Origin: Agrocybe praecox
Taxonomy: Eukaryota > Basidiomycota > Agaricomycetes > Agaricales > Agrocybaceae
Direction of reading: 5' to 3'
Length of the DNA: 64,000 nucleotides
Assembly: GCA_964017145.1 (NCBI GenBank)
Contig: OZ024842.1
Span: 2,108,001 to 2,172,000 of the forward strand
Shown piece after piece: positions 43,592 to 56,936 of this stretch. Each line of letters opens with the position of its first letter. The first letter of the stretch is position 1. Position numbers and translations under genes: made by a program. The notes under the pieces were generated by a model that was not told where the DNA came from, did no database searches, and saw only the letters and a program-made list of their open reading frames with translations.

Positions 43592-45957
43592 ATGATGTAC
43601 CCCGAACCAGTTAAAGACGATTCCTCCATCGAATCTGCTACCAAGGAAAGGGTACCCGATAGTGACCCTCAAGCTCATGAGGTCGCACGCGCAGAGGAAC
43701 AGGATGGACGCTCATCCCTGTACTCCAAACTCAAGCCATTCATTTTGGGAGCATTGGCTCTTGTGATCCTCGGCTGGTGGATTTCTTCGACAATTTTGCT
43801 CGACACAAGGCATAGATGGTATGTTTCTAATATTTCTGAGCAGCTCCAGTGACTCCTTGTATTAATGACAGGTTTCTAGGATCGTGCAAACTATCTTCGC
43901 CTGGGCATTCATTCTGTTAGTATTTATCACTATTTCTTCACCATGTTACCGACGCACGATCTTTCAGAATAATCGCTTTCCGATATATTCCAAACTCTGT
44001 GGTCTCGGATCCCGTTGGCAAAGTCTGGAATCCAGTTGTCCAGGAGCCATGGTATAAATTGCCTTATAAAACCAGGCTAGCGATCGGATGGGCTTGCCTT
44101 CTAGCAATCGTTCTCGGCTCTGCTTATGGCTTCAAGTTAGAACCTGTAAGGCTCTATCGCGCCTCTTGTTGCATTTTCCTCACACCATTGTTAGGGAACT
44201 AACTACGGAGATCGAACCATCAACGTTGCTGGTCTATTGGTTTTCCAAGTAGGTTTCTGGGCTACTTCAAAGCATAGAAGCCATATTCCATGGTAAAACA
44301 TATTCCAAACAATGTCAACAAGACCATAGCTTAATCCAGTTTTCTGCAGGCCTACTGTCATAGTCGGATTGTTTCTCCAGCAAGTCATTGCTTTATTCGT
44401 TCTCAAGACTGGGGCTGGATTCTCTCTTTTCAAATGGATCGCAACCCTGGCTGCAGATTTCCTAAACTCAGGTCTAGCTGGAGCTGAATTCTTCTTCGAC
44501 GCTGATACCGTGAATAACAAACACTGGTTCTTTGTCAATACGGTATGTTATCGGTTTCCCGTGCCCTGGTAAACCCTCTGAAGGAAATTGCACTGTGTAG
44601 CTGTCCACAATTATCTTCTTCGTGGCCTTCGTTCAGATGATGTATTATTTGGGCGTCATGCAATGGATTATCAAGTACTTGTGAGTGTAAATTTCTTATA
44701 TGAGCATCTTTCTTGCAGACATTAACATACGAACAGTGCTTGGTTCTTCTTCAAAATCATGAACGTTTCGGGAGCAGAGGCAGTAGTAGCCGCGGCTTCT
44801 CCATGGATTGGCCAAGGAGAATCGGCCTGTCTCGTAAGACCTTACGTGGATCGTACGTTTTAGCAAGTTTTCTACTCTGCTGTTTCTTTCAAAGTGACTG
44901 TTGTCTCTTCTAGTCATGACAGAATCCGAACTTCGTCCGTAAAGTTTCTTAATGCAATCTTTCTTGATATTTACGACGGGACCTCTAGATCTTACTATGA
45001 CTTCCGGGTTCTCCACCATCGCTGGATCAGTGCTTTCTGCCTACATCGGTCTTGGTGTTCCTGCTTCGAATCTTGTCACATCTTCTGTGATGAGTATCCC
45101 TGCTTCTATAGCCATTAGCAAGCTACGCATCCCTGAATTGGAGGAGCCACTCACTCGCGGTCAAGTTACCGTAAATCGTGGTGAAGAAGACGGAAAGGGG
45201 GCCCCGGTATGTGATTCTGTCCACTTTTATAGGTCCTACTAAAACCAAAGTTGTCAGGCCAATGCTTTGCATGCTTTCAGCAAAGGTGCTGTCTTCGGTC
45301 TCATCGTTGCTGGGCAGATTTTGTGAGCTTCGCACTTACCTCATATATTCCTCTCTTTTCGTATGTTTACATCCGTTACTTTAGGACCAATGTCCTGACT
45401 GTCCTGTCTTTGGTTGCCATGTGAGTCCTCATTTCTACTCACGCATCGTTTCTATTTTAACATTAAATCGGTTGAAAGGATTAACGGCCTTCTTACATGG
45501 GTCGGAAAAGGATTCGGGATCCATCACCTCACATTGCAACTCATGCTCCGATACGTATTTTACCCAGTGTCATTCTTCTTAGGTGTACCCAGACATGAAA
45601 TCCTCAGGGTATCAGAGTCCTTCGCCACCAAACTCGTTGCCAACGAATTCGCTGCATACTTAGATCTGCAGGCTCTGATGAAGGGGGATAACCCTCTCTC
45701 TCCCCGTGCATATACGATTACAACATACGGTCTCTGCGGTTTCGCGAATCTAGGCTCCCTTGGTATTCAGATCGGTGTCTTGGGTGCTTTGGCACCTTCT
45801 CGTAGCAAAATCATTGCTCGCATCGCATTGTCCGCTATGATTTGTGGCTTTTTATCCACTCTTCAAACCGCTGGTATAGTGTAAGCAAATTGATATTCTC
45901 TTTCTCGACGGCTGACCTGACGATTTGACAACCTACCCTAGTGGCATGCTCGTGTAA
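43592..45957 (+). CDS. concentrative nucleoside transporter (CNT family), paralogue A
   Basis: A proton- or sodium-coupled nucleoside importer. Acidic cytosolic N-terminus, then [116 protein letters not shown], and the CNT core: [97 protein letters not shown] and [17 protein letters not shown]. The G-Q-x-E, T-E-S-E-L and N-E-F signatures are present. About 12 exons, ~600 residues. The last exon codes only GMLV after a phase-2 intron at about 45882-45939. It faces a paralogue tail to tail. The start at 43592 is an ATGATG pair. Confidence 0.93.
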
Positions 45958-46544
45958 TTGCATATTTTTGTACTTTGATAATGTATTAATCAGGAGGAGG
46001 GGTATATTTATAAGATCTGCACGAAGGGCTTGAGTGAGGGCATCTCGTTTACTGGGAGAAAGCTTCGCCGAACGGTTCGGCGGACCTCAAACCATGAATC
46101 GCGAACTTCTGTGGCAGTGACTCCCTGGCTACTGTGGGTGCTTCAAGCCACTCAAGAACAGGCTCCGACAACCAGGATGAACTGGTAGCTTGTCGTCAAT
46201 TGGGAGTATTTCTGAATTAAGTTTTATACGGCAATTGATAACCCACTGGCCTTGACTTGTCAGTGTTGAGGCGAGCGTCGCCGCTTAATAGGGAGGCGCT
46301 TAATGGACCTTGCAACCAAACCAAACCATGTGACACTTGCGGCTCGCCCAACAAAATGACCAGAAAATCGGGGTTCGCAGTTCAGAGGCCTGAGGTTCGA
46401 GGTTCGCGGTTCAAGGTTCGGCGACCATCATCACTCCCAAAGAATGAGATTTTCTGATAAAAGTAGTACACACTTACTATGACAGGCTTAAGATATTATC
46501 GTCGATATGTTATTTAACTTGGAGATAATGGCTTCTGTGTTTTG
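45958..46544. other. region between convergent CNT genes
   Basis: 587 bp that hold both 3' ends. A perfect 17-nt palindrome CGCCGAACGGTTCGGCG sits at 46066-46082. Near 46386-46422 GGTTCG recurs at about 8-bp spacing. Fragments of these motifs (GTTCGGCG, GGTTCG) recur, suggesting a small repeat element or duplicated terminator-like sequence. No gene. Confidence 0.5.
46066..46082. repeat. 17-nt perfect palindrome
   Basis: CGCCGAAC, one G, then GTTCGGCG. It lies between two converging transcription units, where a hairpin in the RNA could help 3' end formation; this is speculative. Confidence 0.6.
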
Positions 46545-48919
46545 TTACAGAAGCATAGCACTAAGGTGGTCGAGGTTTAAAATTATGCGGCAAGGTTCAG
46601 TGAAGAAAAACTTACACAATTGTAGCGGTTTGTAAGGTGGATAAGAAACCACATATCATGGCAGATAATGCAATTCTAGCAATAACTTTACTCCTTGAGG
46701 GACCGAGAGCGCCCAAGACGCCGATTTGGATCCCCAACGATCCTAGGTTTGCGAAACCGCAAAGCCCATATGATGCGATTGTGAAGCCACGAAAGGATAT
46801 CTCGCCCGCTTCTTTGAGAGCTTCCAGTTCAAGGTATGCCGAAAATTCGTTGGCTATGAGTTTTGTGGCGAAGAGTTGGGAAACTTTAAGGATTTCCGAT
46901 CGAGGCACACCGAGGAAGAAGGTGACCGGGTAAAAAATGTATCCAATAACAAGTTGTAGAGTCAATGCGTGGATTCCGAACCCGCGGCCGATCCAGGTGA
47001 GTAGTCCATTGATCCTGTGGCAGTTACTCAATTGCAATATCATTGTTTGAAGTCAAAGAACTTACATGGACACAAGTGAAAGAACGGTAAGCACGTTTGC
47101 CCTAAGTAGTAATCAGACGCGTAACTTGAGAGTGTACATATTCGCTTACAGAATTTGTCCGGCGACGATTAGACCAAAGACGGCGCCTTGACTAAATGCG
47201 TGCATAGCATTGGCCTTGGTATGGCAAGAAACAAATCAACTGGTTGGCTTCCTGATGATTAACTGGAGTACGCACGGGCTGATTCTTTTTATCCTCTGCA
47301 CCACGATCAACAGTGACAGTGCCGCGGGTGACAGGTTCATCGAGTTCAGGAATGCGGATTTTACTGATAGCAATTGAGGCTGGGATACTCATCACAGACG
47401 AAGTAACAAGGGTGGTAGCTGAGACACCGAGATTGATATATGCGACCAAAACGGAGCCAGCGATTGTAGAGAACCCAGAAGTCATGGTGACATCTAGTCA
47501 TTCGTATAAAATAAGGATATCTTGAATGAAAAGAACGGCATAAGAACATACGCAATTCAGACTCCGTCATAACTGTAGGGGTATCCTGTCTTTCAGCGAA
47601 ATAGTCGACGTGCATGCACCTGGATTAACTTACGATCGACATAAGGTCGCACAAGACAAGCAGATTCTCCTTGACCTACAAACGGCGATCCAGCTGCGAC
47701 GACCGCTTCTGCACCAGAAACGTTCATAAGTTTGAAGAAAAGCCAGGCACTATAGTAAAAAGTTCAGTGGGAATCATTGAAATATGTGAAATGTATATTT
47801 TACAATCCTCCAATAACCCATTGCATTACACCGAGATAGTACAGCATTTGTACAAAAGCAATGAAGAAGATGATCGATGCGAGCTGTTAGTTAAAGTTAT
47901 TAACAAGGAGAGTTGACGATCAAAGGGAAAAAACGGACCGTTGAGACGAAGAACCAGCCCTTGTTATAAGTGTCTAAATCAAAGAAGAAAACTGCTCCTG
48001 CTTTGGATTGGCTCAAAAGATCACTAGCGAGGGTTGCGATCCATTTGAAGATCGAGAAACCCGCATCCGTCTTCAGGACGAATAAAGCAATGATTTGTTG
48101 AAGGAGAAGTCCAACGATGACAGTAGGCCTGTGTCATCCAATATATGTCATCAGATCAAGGTGAAGGTCACAGGGAAAGGAAACTCACCAAGGAACTTGT
48201 TTCTTGTTCCGAGACGAGAGGTAGAATCCGCACTGGAAGATGAATAATCCTGCTACAGAGATCACGCGGTCCCCATATGTCGTGCCCTGTGGGGTTGGTG
48301 GGTCAATAAACAGCCAGAAAGAAATCGACCGTTGGACGAACATCTGTGAGCGGGAATCCAAATGCTGAACCAAAAACAATTGCCAAAAGACATATCCATC
48401 CGATAGTTAGTCTTGTCCAGTATGGAAGAGAGAACCAAGGCTTGTGAACTAATGGACCCCAGACGGCTTCCACAGGACCGGTAACGATCGTGTTGGGTAT
48501 AAAGCGAAAGGCAATCACTCTTTGAAAAAAAAATCAGCGAGACAAGGGACAAAAGGGAAAGGTACAACTCACAATAAGAAGAACCAGGCCAATACAGTTT
48601 GTACGACCCTACGATCCACAAATCAGAATTTTTAACAAGGCTGTGGCGAGGGAAAAAAACACCATCTGTGTCGTGTGGCCTCCAATACTGTCGCGCTAAT
48701 CCACCATCCTAGGATCACTGCAGCCAGGGCAGCCAAAATATAGGTCCTATACTTCTCTGTGAATGCTATGTCGTCCTGACTTTGTTGCGGATTTTCCTCG
48801 ACATCTTTGGAGAAATCAACGGCTGGCCCTGGAACGACACCCGTTCCTTTCTCCTGTAAAGATGCAGAAGATTGAGAGGGTGTGCGACGAACGGCGATCT
48901 GTTCAGTGATGGAGGTCAT
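46545..48919 (-). CDS. concentrative nucleoside transporter (CNT family), paralogue B
   Basis: Paralogue of the plus-strand CNT gene and clearly related throughout: [59 protein letters not shown], then [142 protein letters not shown], ending STLQTATIV. An apparent stop at 46612 is avoided by an intron with donor GTAAGT, and a last small exon (about 46545-46560) adds AMLL, mirroring the GMLV exon of paralogue A. Start at 48919 ([12 protein letters not shown]), with an acidic N-terminus different from A. The N-terminal 90 residues are diverged; the core is conserved. Duplication is old compared with the 28 kb pair. Confidence 0.92.
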
Positions 48920-49845
48920 AGTGGTCGATGTGGGAGCGGACAACAACCTGACCAAAAGACTGGAAGGGTTGTACCAGCGGAGTTTTTCACGATTGATTCT
49001 CCTCCTATTGTATGTAATGTACTTCGGGAGCGCTTTCCTCGGAGCGACACATAATACGCATATGAATTTTATTCCTACGGACCGTTGCAACAGGATCCTG
49101 TAGGATAAGTCCAATAACCAGCGGTATCTTTTCAGAACAAAAATTTAACTTCATTTTACCGCAAGTTGTCTCATAAACTGCGATCGAGACCGGTTGGATG
49201 TAACTACTCATGAGTTGAGTTGTCGAAAGCAAAATATGTACTGATGAATACACAGGAAGAATATCAACAGGTCTGACGCTGGAATAAGTTTGAACGATGC
49301 CAGGCTCCAGCGAATGTCAGACTGTTGTTGCGAATTGACGCCTTTATTTTGACGCGCGCGGAAATGTCACACTGTAGACATTTTGGCTTCTATGATCTGC
49401 GATTGAATGGGTGCAGGATTTACACCCAATTTAATCGCGGATCATAGAAGCCAATGTCCGCAGTGTCAAGCAAGGACAAATATTGATTTAGCCGCACCCG
49501 GCATCCATCCTTCCGCCTTGGCACTCCTGGTAACTTGTGGTACGAGGAACTTGTCGGCCGTCATTTACGAACTTCTTTTCCAACTTACCAGAAGAACGCA
49601 CGATGAACTCTATGCTCGACTTGTCTATCAACATTATCTAGTATGATTTTCATGATATACAAGGAAGAAATTCGACATTCTGCGTCAACGGTCGACGGAT
49701 GGCATGCTTGCGTAACTGGAAGCCAGTGGTCGCAGACGGACTGATTATGCGAGAAAGGTTTGATAATAGCGCAAAGTCCACATGGCAGAAAAAGGTAAGA
49801 TGCGTTCAATCCAACGAATTCGTAGAAAACAAAGTTGGCGAGTCT
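48920..49845. other. intergenic with hairpin element
   Basis: 926 bp between CNT paralogue B and DCAF7. It contains a long inverted repeat (see separate entry) and AT-rich sequence. No supported gene. Confidence 0.45.
49369..49466. repeat. 98-bp inverted repeat (hairpin), 44-bp arms
   Basis: Left arm 49369-49413 and right arm 49423-49466 are near-perfect reverse complements, with a 9-nt loop (49414-49422). The outer ends read ACACTG / CAGTGT. Mismatches are few and mostly transitions (for example GATCTGCG/GATCCGCG). It may be a foldback miniature element or a transcribed hairpin; no flanking direct duplication was verified. Confidence 0.85.
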
Positions 49846-51283
49846 TCAAATCTTTAGAGCTTTGAGGGTTTTACCAGAAGCGATTGCCAACCATTCTCCA
49901 GTCGCTGTAGAATATCCCGAATTCATAGTTAAGCCAGGAATTTGTGGTGACCAGGCCAGGTTTGTAACTTGACCAGAGGCAGTATAAGCCATAACTGGAT
50001 CTGTGAGAACCCGTTTTTTGGCGTCAGGGCGTGGTGAGTTCAGGCGAGAACCAGCGCTTCGTGGAGAAGCAGCTCCCTGTGTATAGGGAGCAAGGTCCCA
50101 TAATAGAACTTGACAATCATCACCTAGGAACGGTATTATGTCGAGATTTTTAGTGTATGAAGAAGTATTAATCACCTGCTGTAGCTAGCAAAGGACTCTC
50201 TGATGAGCCCCATCCCATGGCATTAACAGCTCCGTGGTGTGCTCTCAGCTCCATGACAGGTTGCCCTGGACTACGCATATCTAGAATTTGAACATCTGAG
50301 CCATCCATGTGGAATGTAGACATATAATTGGGATCTGAAGGATTGAAAGCGATTCTTAGTAGAGGGGATGTGGGTGGGCGTGCAGAGGCAGATGGATTAG
50401 TGGCTGGCGGAGGGACATTTTTTGGAGCTGGAGTTTCATATAGGATCGTAGAGTGCTCAAGACTTCGTAGGTCAAATGCCCGCAAGCTCCCATCAGCACC
50501 AACTGACACGAATATTTCTGTGGAACCTGGATGCCAAGCTACATCGTATACTTCTCGATCATGGGCAATGAGTTGGGTCATAGCACTGGCGACGTCGATA
50601 TTCCAAACAGTGCAAGTTGTGTCGATTGATGCCGTTACGATAAGATGTGGCGATTTTTCATTCCATGAGAAACTTGTCAAGGGAGCACCTGCAGTCTGGC
50701 TCTGTACTTTGGACTGTCAAGTGGCAATTCTAAGTAATGCAAACAGAAAATACGCAATCAACATACACACCCCAGATAATGCGGTCTTCATGGTAAGGCT
50801 GTGACCCGAAGAAGCTGGGGGCGGCCTTCCAACGTAGCTAGAAGCCGATGGGGGACCATCGCTTGTGTAATCCCAAACCCTCAATGCATCGCCAGTTGTT
50901 GCCAAAAGCTCTGTTGCACCCAATCTTTGTGTCCAATTATGAGTGGATGACGATGCAGGTTGCCACTGAAGACTCGTTGCTGGATAACCATGATATGCTT
51001 CACATAACTTCACAAAATCTGGATAGTCGGTAAAATCGTCTTCGACCAAGACACGTTCATCTTGAAGGCCCACAATCGCGATTTGGTTTTGGTAGTTTTC
51101 CGTGAACGACGCCAAACCGAGGCGGAATGCCGAGCGCGGCCGTTGTTGCTGCCCAGGTGCAGAGGATTTACACCAGTCGAGACTATGAATGGGCCCTAAA
51201 CATATATTAGAGAGTCAAAAATCATCGATGGTACGGTGGACTTTACAAGGAGCTTCATATTGTAGCAGAGTTGTCTGGTTCAT
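49846..51283 (-). CDS. WD40 protein, DCAF7/WDR68 family
   Basis: A conserved WD40 scaffold that recruits kinases (DYRK, HIPK in animals) and serves as a CUL4 receptor. The start is at 51283 (MNQTTLLQYEAP), spliced to GPIHSLDWCKSS. Blocks: SFTENYQNQIAIVGLQDERVLVEDDF, YPATSLQWQP, LGATELLATTGDALRVWDY, LTSFSWNEKSPHLIVTASIDTTCTVWNIDV, LIAHDREVYDVAWHPGSTEIFVSVGADGSLRAFDLRSLEHSTILYE, LLRIAFNPSDPNYMSTFHMDGSDVQILDMRSPGQPV, AHHGAVNAMGWGSSESPLLATAGDDCQVLLWDL, MAYTASGQVTNLAWSPQIPG, ending LAIASGKTLKALKI. The DREVYDVAW and DDCQVLLWDL stretches are the usual DCAF7 hallmarks. Four exons. An Ala/Pro-rich insert interrupts blade 5. Confidence 0.92.
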
Positions 51284-51692
51284 TGTGATAAGGGGTTTGA
51301 AACGATATACAGATGGAGTTTAGGTATTTAGAAACAGGAGAAGTAGCTCGCTCGGATTTCGCGAGCCCTGTTGATGAGAGTTTAGCGTTGAGTACATCTT
51401 ACTTGCATCATTCCCTCATTGCTATCGGGCAAGTGTCCATCAATGGCTTACGTAAGACAGGGGTCAGCACTCCGCTGGGTTCTGCAGAAATTGCAGGCTA
51501 CTATAGGCATTTGACTTGTATTTGACTCAATAAGAATAGTAATGGTTCAAAGCAGTACAGGACTAAGTATACATTACTGAGGACCCATGATGTAGGCCAC
51601 TGAATCACAAAAGAAATACTAGTAGTGGATCGCTGGGAAAGATCTCTACGAGGTCATGAAATTGTCATGAAAGGTTGCGTACGTCATAATCA
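51284..51692. other. intergenic, sugar transporter 3' flank
   Basis: 409 bp. No supported gene. A short plus-strand frame at 51313-51525 has no recognisable features. Confidence 0.4.
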
Positions 51693-54267
<2,575 letters not shown>

Positions 54268-54716
54268 GTGGTGCAGAGCAGAGAAAGTACTGGGGCTCCA
54301 CTGCCTTTACAAGAGTCTTATTTAACTACTTTGTACGGACCCCGGGCTTACCACACGCGGTGGGGCAAAGTATAATTATAAATAGTTTGCTTGAAGCGGC
54401 GGGGTATTGACTGGTTTGCAAGGAGCTGTGTGGGGCCTGGGAATGTTGTTCAGAATATTCACTCCAAATTTCATAAGAAACTTACTGAGGGCCTGTCTTC
54501 ACATGTAACATTTGCGCAAGCAAGCGCCGTGGATCCCGCCGTGAAACCCGGATCTTCTGTGCCCACCGCAAGTTAACTCCGCGTAATTTATAGACCCCTT
54601 CGTGTTCGTGGTATAAATACCTGGCCGAAGAATTTTTCACAAAAATCGGTCCAGAATACAGCATCAACAAAGTCCATTTTGAAAGACACACCACTATAAT
54701 ACAGAGGACAGCAATT
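54268..54716. promoter_or_regulatory. sugar transporter promoter
   Basis: 449 bp upstream of the transporter start (54267). On the coding strand it carries an AT-rich TATTTATAATTATA-type core near 54370-54384. Three SYGGRG consensus sites for the carbon repressor CreA/Mig1 lie at 54360-54365, 54399-54404 and 54430-54435. The region also includes the 3' flank of the next gene. Confidence 0.55.
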
Positions 54717-55730
54717 CTATATAAATATAGAGGGAACGGATATAACAATATCGGAGAGCGAGTTTGGACGAACAAGATAACGAGAAGTTCGGCGCATGTC
54801 GACAAGGTGATGACTGGTGTTGGAGGTTGAGCCTGGAATGCTGGGGCGACGGCGAATGTTGGTTACATGTACATAAAAGTCGGAGACGGCGAGTGTTGGC
54901 CCAGGTGAGTTATTTTGCGAAATGATCGACGTCGGCAAGACATATGGCGCAAAGGTCAAATAAATCAAGAATAACAAGATGAGGATGAGAGCAAGAGTCG
55001 GTGTCGGATACAACAGGAATGGATGACTGGCAGCTAGAAAAACATTAGTTGAAACATCAGTCACTTTCTACCATAGATATCGCGCCGCATTGTTCGCAGT
55101 GACTCCACATAGTGCGTTGGCCATTCACTCCAGACGCACATGCAATACGGAGTTTTGGAATTTGAGTGCAGTTCGATCTAAAGGTCGGGTCCAACAGTTC
55201 AGACGCCGCGGTTCATAGGCAGAAGAATAAGCGTCATACCCATGATGAACGAAAGATTTTGCCGGTTGGAGGAGGCCAACTTGAGATTCGGGAGACATAC
55301 GAGAATAGTGAGAGAAATCATGAGAATTAGGATCGACGTTGCCGTTGCTGCTGAAGAATGGGAGGGGATAAAGGTCAAAAGTTGGGTAAGACGTTGCTGA
55401 AGAGCATATATGGGGTGAGTATATCATATTCCCACAAAGTGACGGGGACATACGCGACGGAGCGACCGACGAGTCTGATGCAGCCGAAGATATCGAGCTT
55501 GCATTAGACTGAAGGCGACTGTGCACTACATCAAAATAATGTGGTTCAGAGTCGGACATCACAACGTCCATGTCGTCCTCGCTATTAGGAAAGGGGACAA
55601 GTTTCATTTGCTTAGCCTGACGACGAAAAGGTAAGTACTAGCGCTCATGACTCATGAGCGCTCAAAGTGATAGACGCACAACAGTGGATGGCTGCTCTGA
55701 ATCCTCCTCCAGTTTTCTTTTGGGAGCCAT
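54717..55730 (-). CDS. single-span membrane protein of unknown function
   Basis: Three exons give about 270 residues. Exon 1 (start 55730) codes MAPKRKLEEDSEQPSTV; splicing at 55678/55615 joins AKQMKLVPFPNSEDDMDVVMSDSEPHYFDVVHSRLQ. A Ser/Tyr/Pro-rich stretch follows. A second intron (donor after LHV, about 55145, acceptor about 55037) joins ASHPFLLYPTPTLALILILLFLIYLTFAPYVLPTS, a clear transmembrane helix, then RRRPSIPGSTSN and an end in VISVPSIFI. The arrangement recalls an agaricomycete orphan that I cannot name. The second donor is not strong (GTCTGG), so the join may differ. The N-terminal basic AP-K-R-K could be a nuclear signal. No catalytic motifs. Confidence 0.65.
55640..55662. repeat. 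23-nt perfect palindrome inside an intron
   Basis: AGCGCTCATGA, C, TCATGAGCGCT. It lies inside the first intron of the membrane protein gene, between donor and branch site. The transcript would fold into an 11-bp stem with a 1-nt centre. Confidence 0.8.
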
Positions 55731-56094
55731 AATAGGATGACTGGAGGGGATAAAGTATATATAGAAGGATTGGTTTGAGTGAGAGTTTGGAAGGAAGAGC
55801 CAACTGATACCTCAGACGTTTATATGCCAACTTGTTATGATCTATTTGCCATGGGCCTATCGCGGGGTTAATGTGTTACTAGTTTATTCCGACCGTGTGA
55901 AACCGGCCTGTTTCATTCCTTCGGCATTCTCCTGTTTTCCCCATTAGATCTTTGTCCCCCGGTTTTATTTCTGTCACCCTTTCAAACTCCGCGTCGTTCA
56001 ATTACTATCACGTGAATAGACCCAATAGGGCAAGGTATTTCGCGATTAAACGTGTACCTCTGACGGCTATACTGTTACATACCGTTAACCAACT
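55731..56094. other. divergent promoter region
   Basis: 364 bp between the orphan membrane protein (-) and the Apq12-like gene (+). No gene. Not otherwise annotated. Confidence 0.4.
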
Positions 56095-56826
56095 ATGAAC
56101 GATGCGTTGCCCGTCTTTCTCGAGCCTATCCTCGACTTCCTCTCTGAAAATCTCCCTTCCCCTCTGTACTCTATAACAACATCTCTTCTGTCCCACTCAT
56201 TCGCAGCTGCAACAGCGTTAGCGAGCCATTGTGCTTCCTTGCTATCTGACAATCCGACGAATTGGAACGCCCAAACATTATTGCCCCCAATCATAACCAT
56301 CTTCGCCGCATACCTCGTCTTGTTGAGTATTTATCGCACCACAACATGGCTGGCACGAACTATATTTTGGTTCCTGAAGTGGGGATCAATGTTTGGCATA
56401 TTGATGGCAGGCGCTGGATATTTCATGGGCAACGCTGGCAATGGTGGGGTAAATGCAGTCGGGAATCAAGGACCGCTCTCGCTATTGGGAGGGATTTTAG
56501 GACAGATGTTCAATGACAATACTGCTGCACCTCGCACACGAAAAACACGTTCGCCCAAGAAATCCCAGACGAATACGAAGAAGCCCAAGTCATGGGAATC
56601 CTTTGACCGTCATAACGAGTGGAAACATCAACAGCAGAACCCAGATCAAAACGACAACGATCAATTTCAGCAACTCATGAATATGGTCACTGGTGCGGCT
56701 GGGCAGCTGTTGGGAGGGAATTGGTGGAATTTGATCAAGAGCTTCGACGTGCCGGATGATAAGGGCTCAGAAGCAAAGGCTCAGGATCCTAAAAATCAGC
56801 GTAATAGAAAGACTCGATCAAGATGA
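56095..56826 (+). CDS. Apq12-like nuclear envelope protein
   Basis: A single-exon gene of 243 residues. The N-terminal half has a hydrophobic helix pair: LPPIITIFAAYLVLLSIYRTTTWLARTIFWFLKWGSMFGILMAGAGYFMG. The arrangement of two spans, separated by a short RTTTWLAR loop, recalls Apq12/nuclear pore biogenesis proteins that regulate membrane fluidity and pore assembly. The rest is polar: GQMFNDNTAAPRTRKTRSPKKSQTNTKKPKS and NRKTRSR at the end, strongly basic. The start at 56095 is the first ATG (MNDALPVFLEPILDFL). The Apq12 assignment is moderate; no yeast signature beyond topology is visible. Divergent from the orphan membrane gene; convergent with MPC2 (110 bp). Confidence 0.55.
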   Translation: MNDALPVFLEPILDFLSENLPSPLYSITTSLLSHSFAAATALASHCASLLSDNPTNWNAQTLLPPIITIFAAYLVLLSIYRTTTWLARTIFWFLKWGSMFGILMAGAGYFMGNAGNGGVNAVGNQGPLSLLGGILGQMFNDNTAAPRTRKTRSPKKSQTNTKKPKSWESFDRHNEWKHQQQNPDQNDNDQFQQLMNMVTGAAGQLLGGNWWNLIKSFDVPDDKGSEAKAQDPKNQRNRKTRSR

Positions 56827-56936
56827 TAATAACGGGAGCATATTCCGCTTCAAGCATGTGTATTCTATGTGCACGATCGAGCGTAATACTAAATGTGAAT
56901 AGTGTATTGCGGGCGGGCGGCGGCCGTTAAACTGTT

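Noticed and set aside
46612..46614. Stop codon ending CNT-B early
   Set aside because: It is part of GTAAGT donor; the next exon matches paralogue A.
51313..51525. 70-residue plus-strand frame
   Set aside because: Short, no known motif, lies in the intergenic region next to the DCAF7 start.
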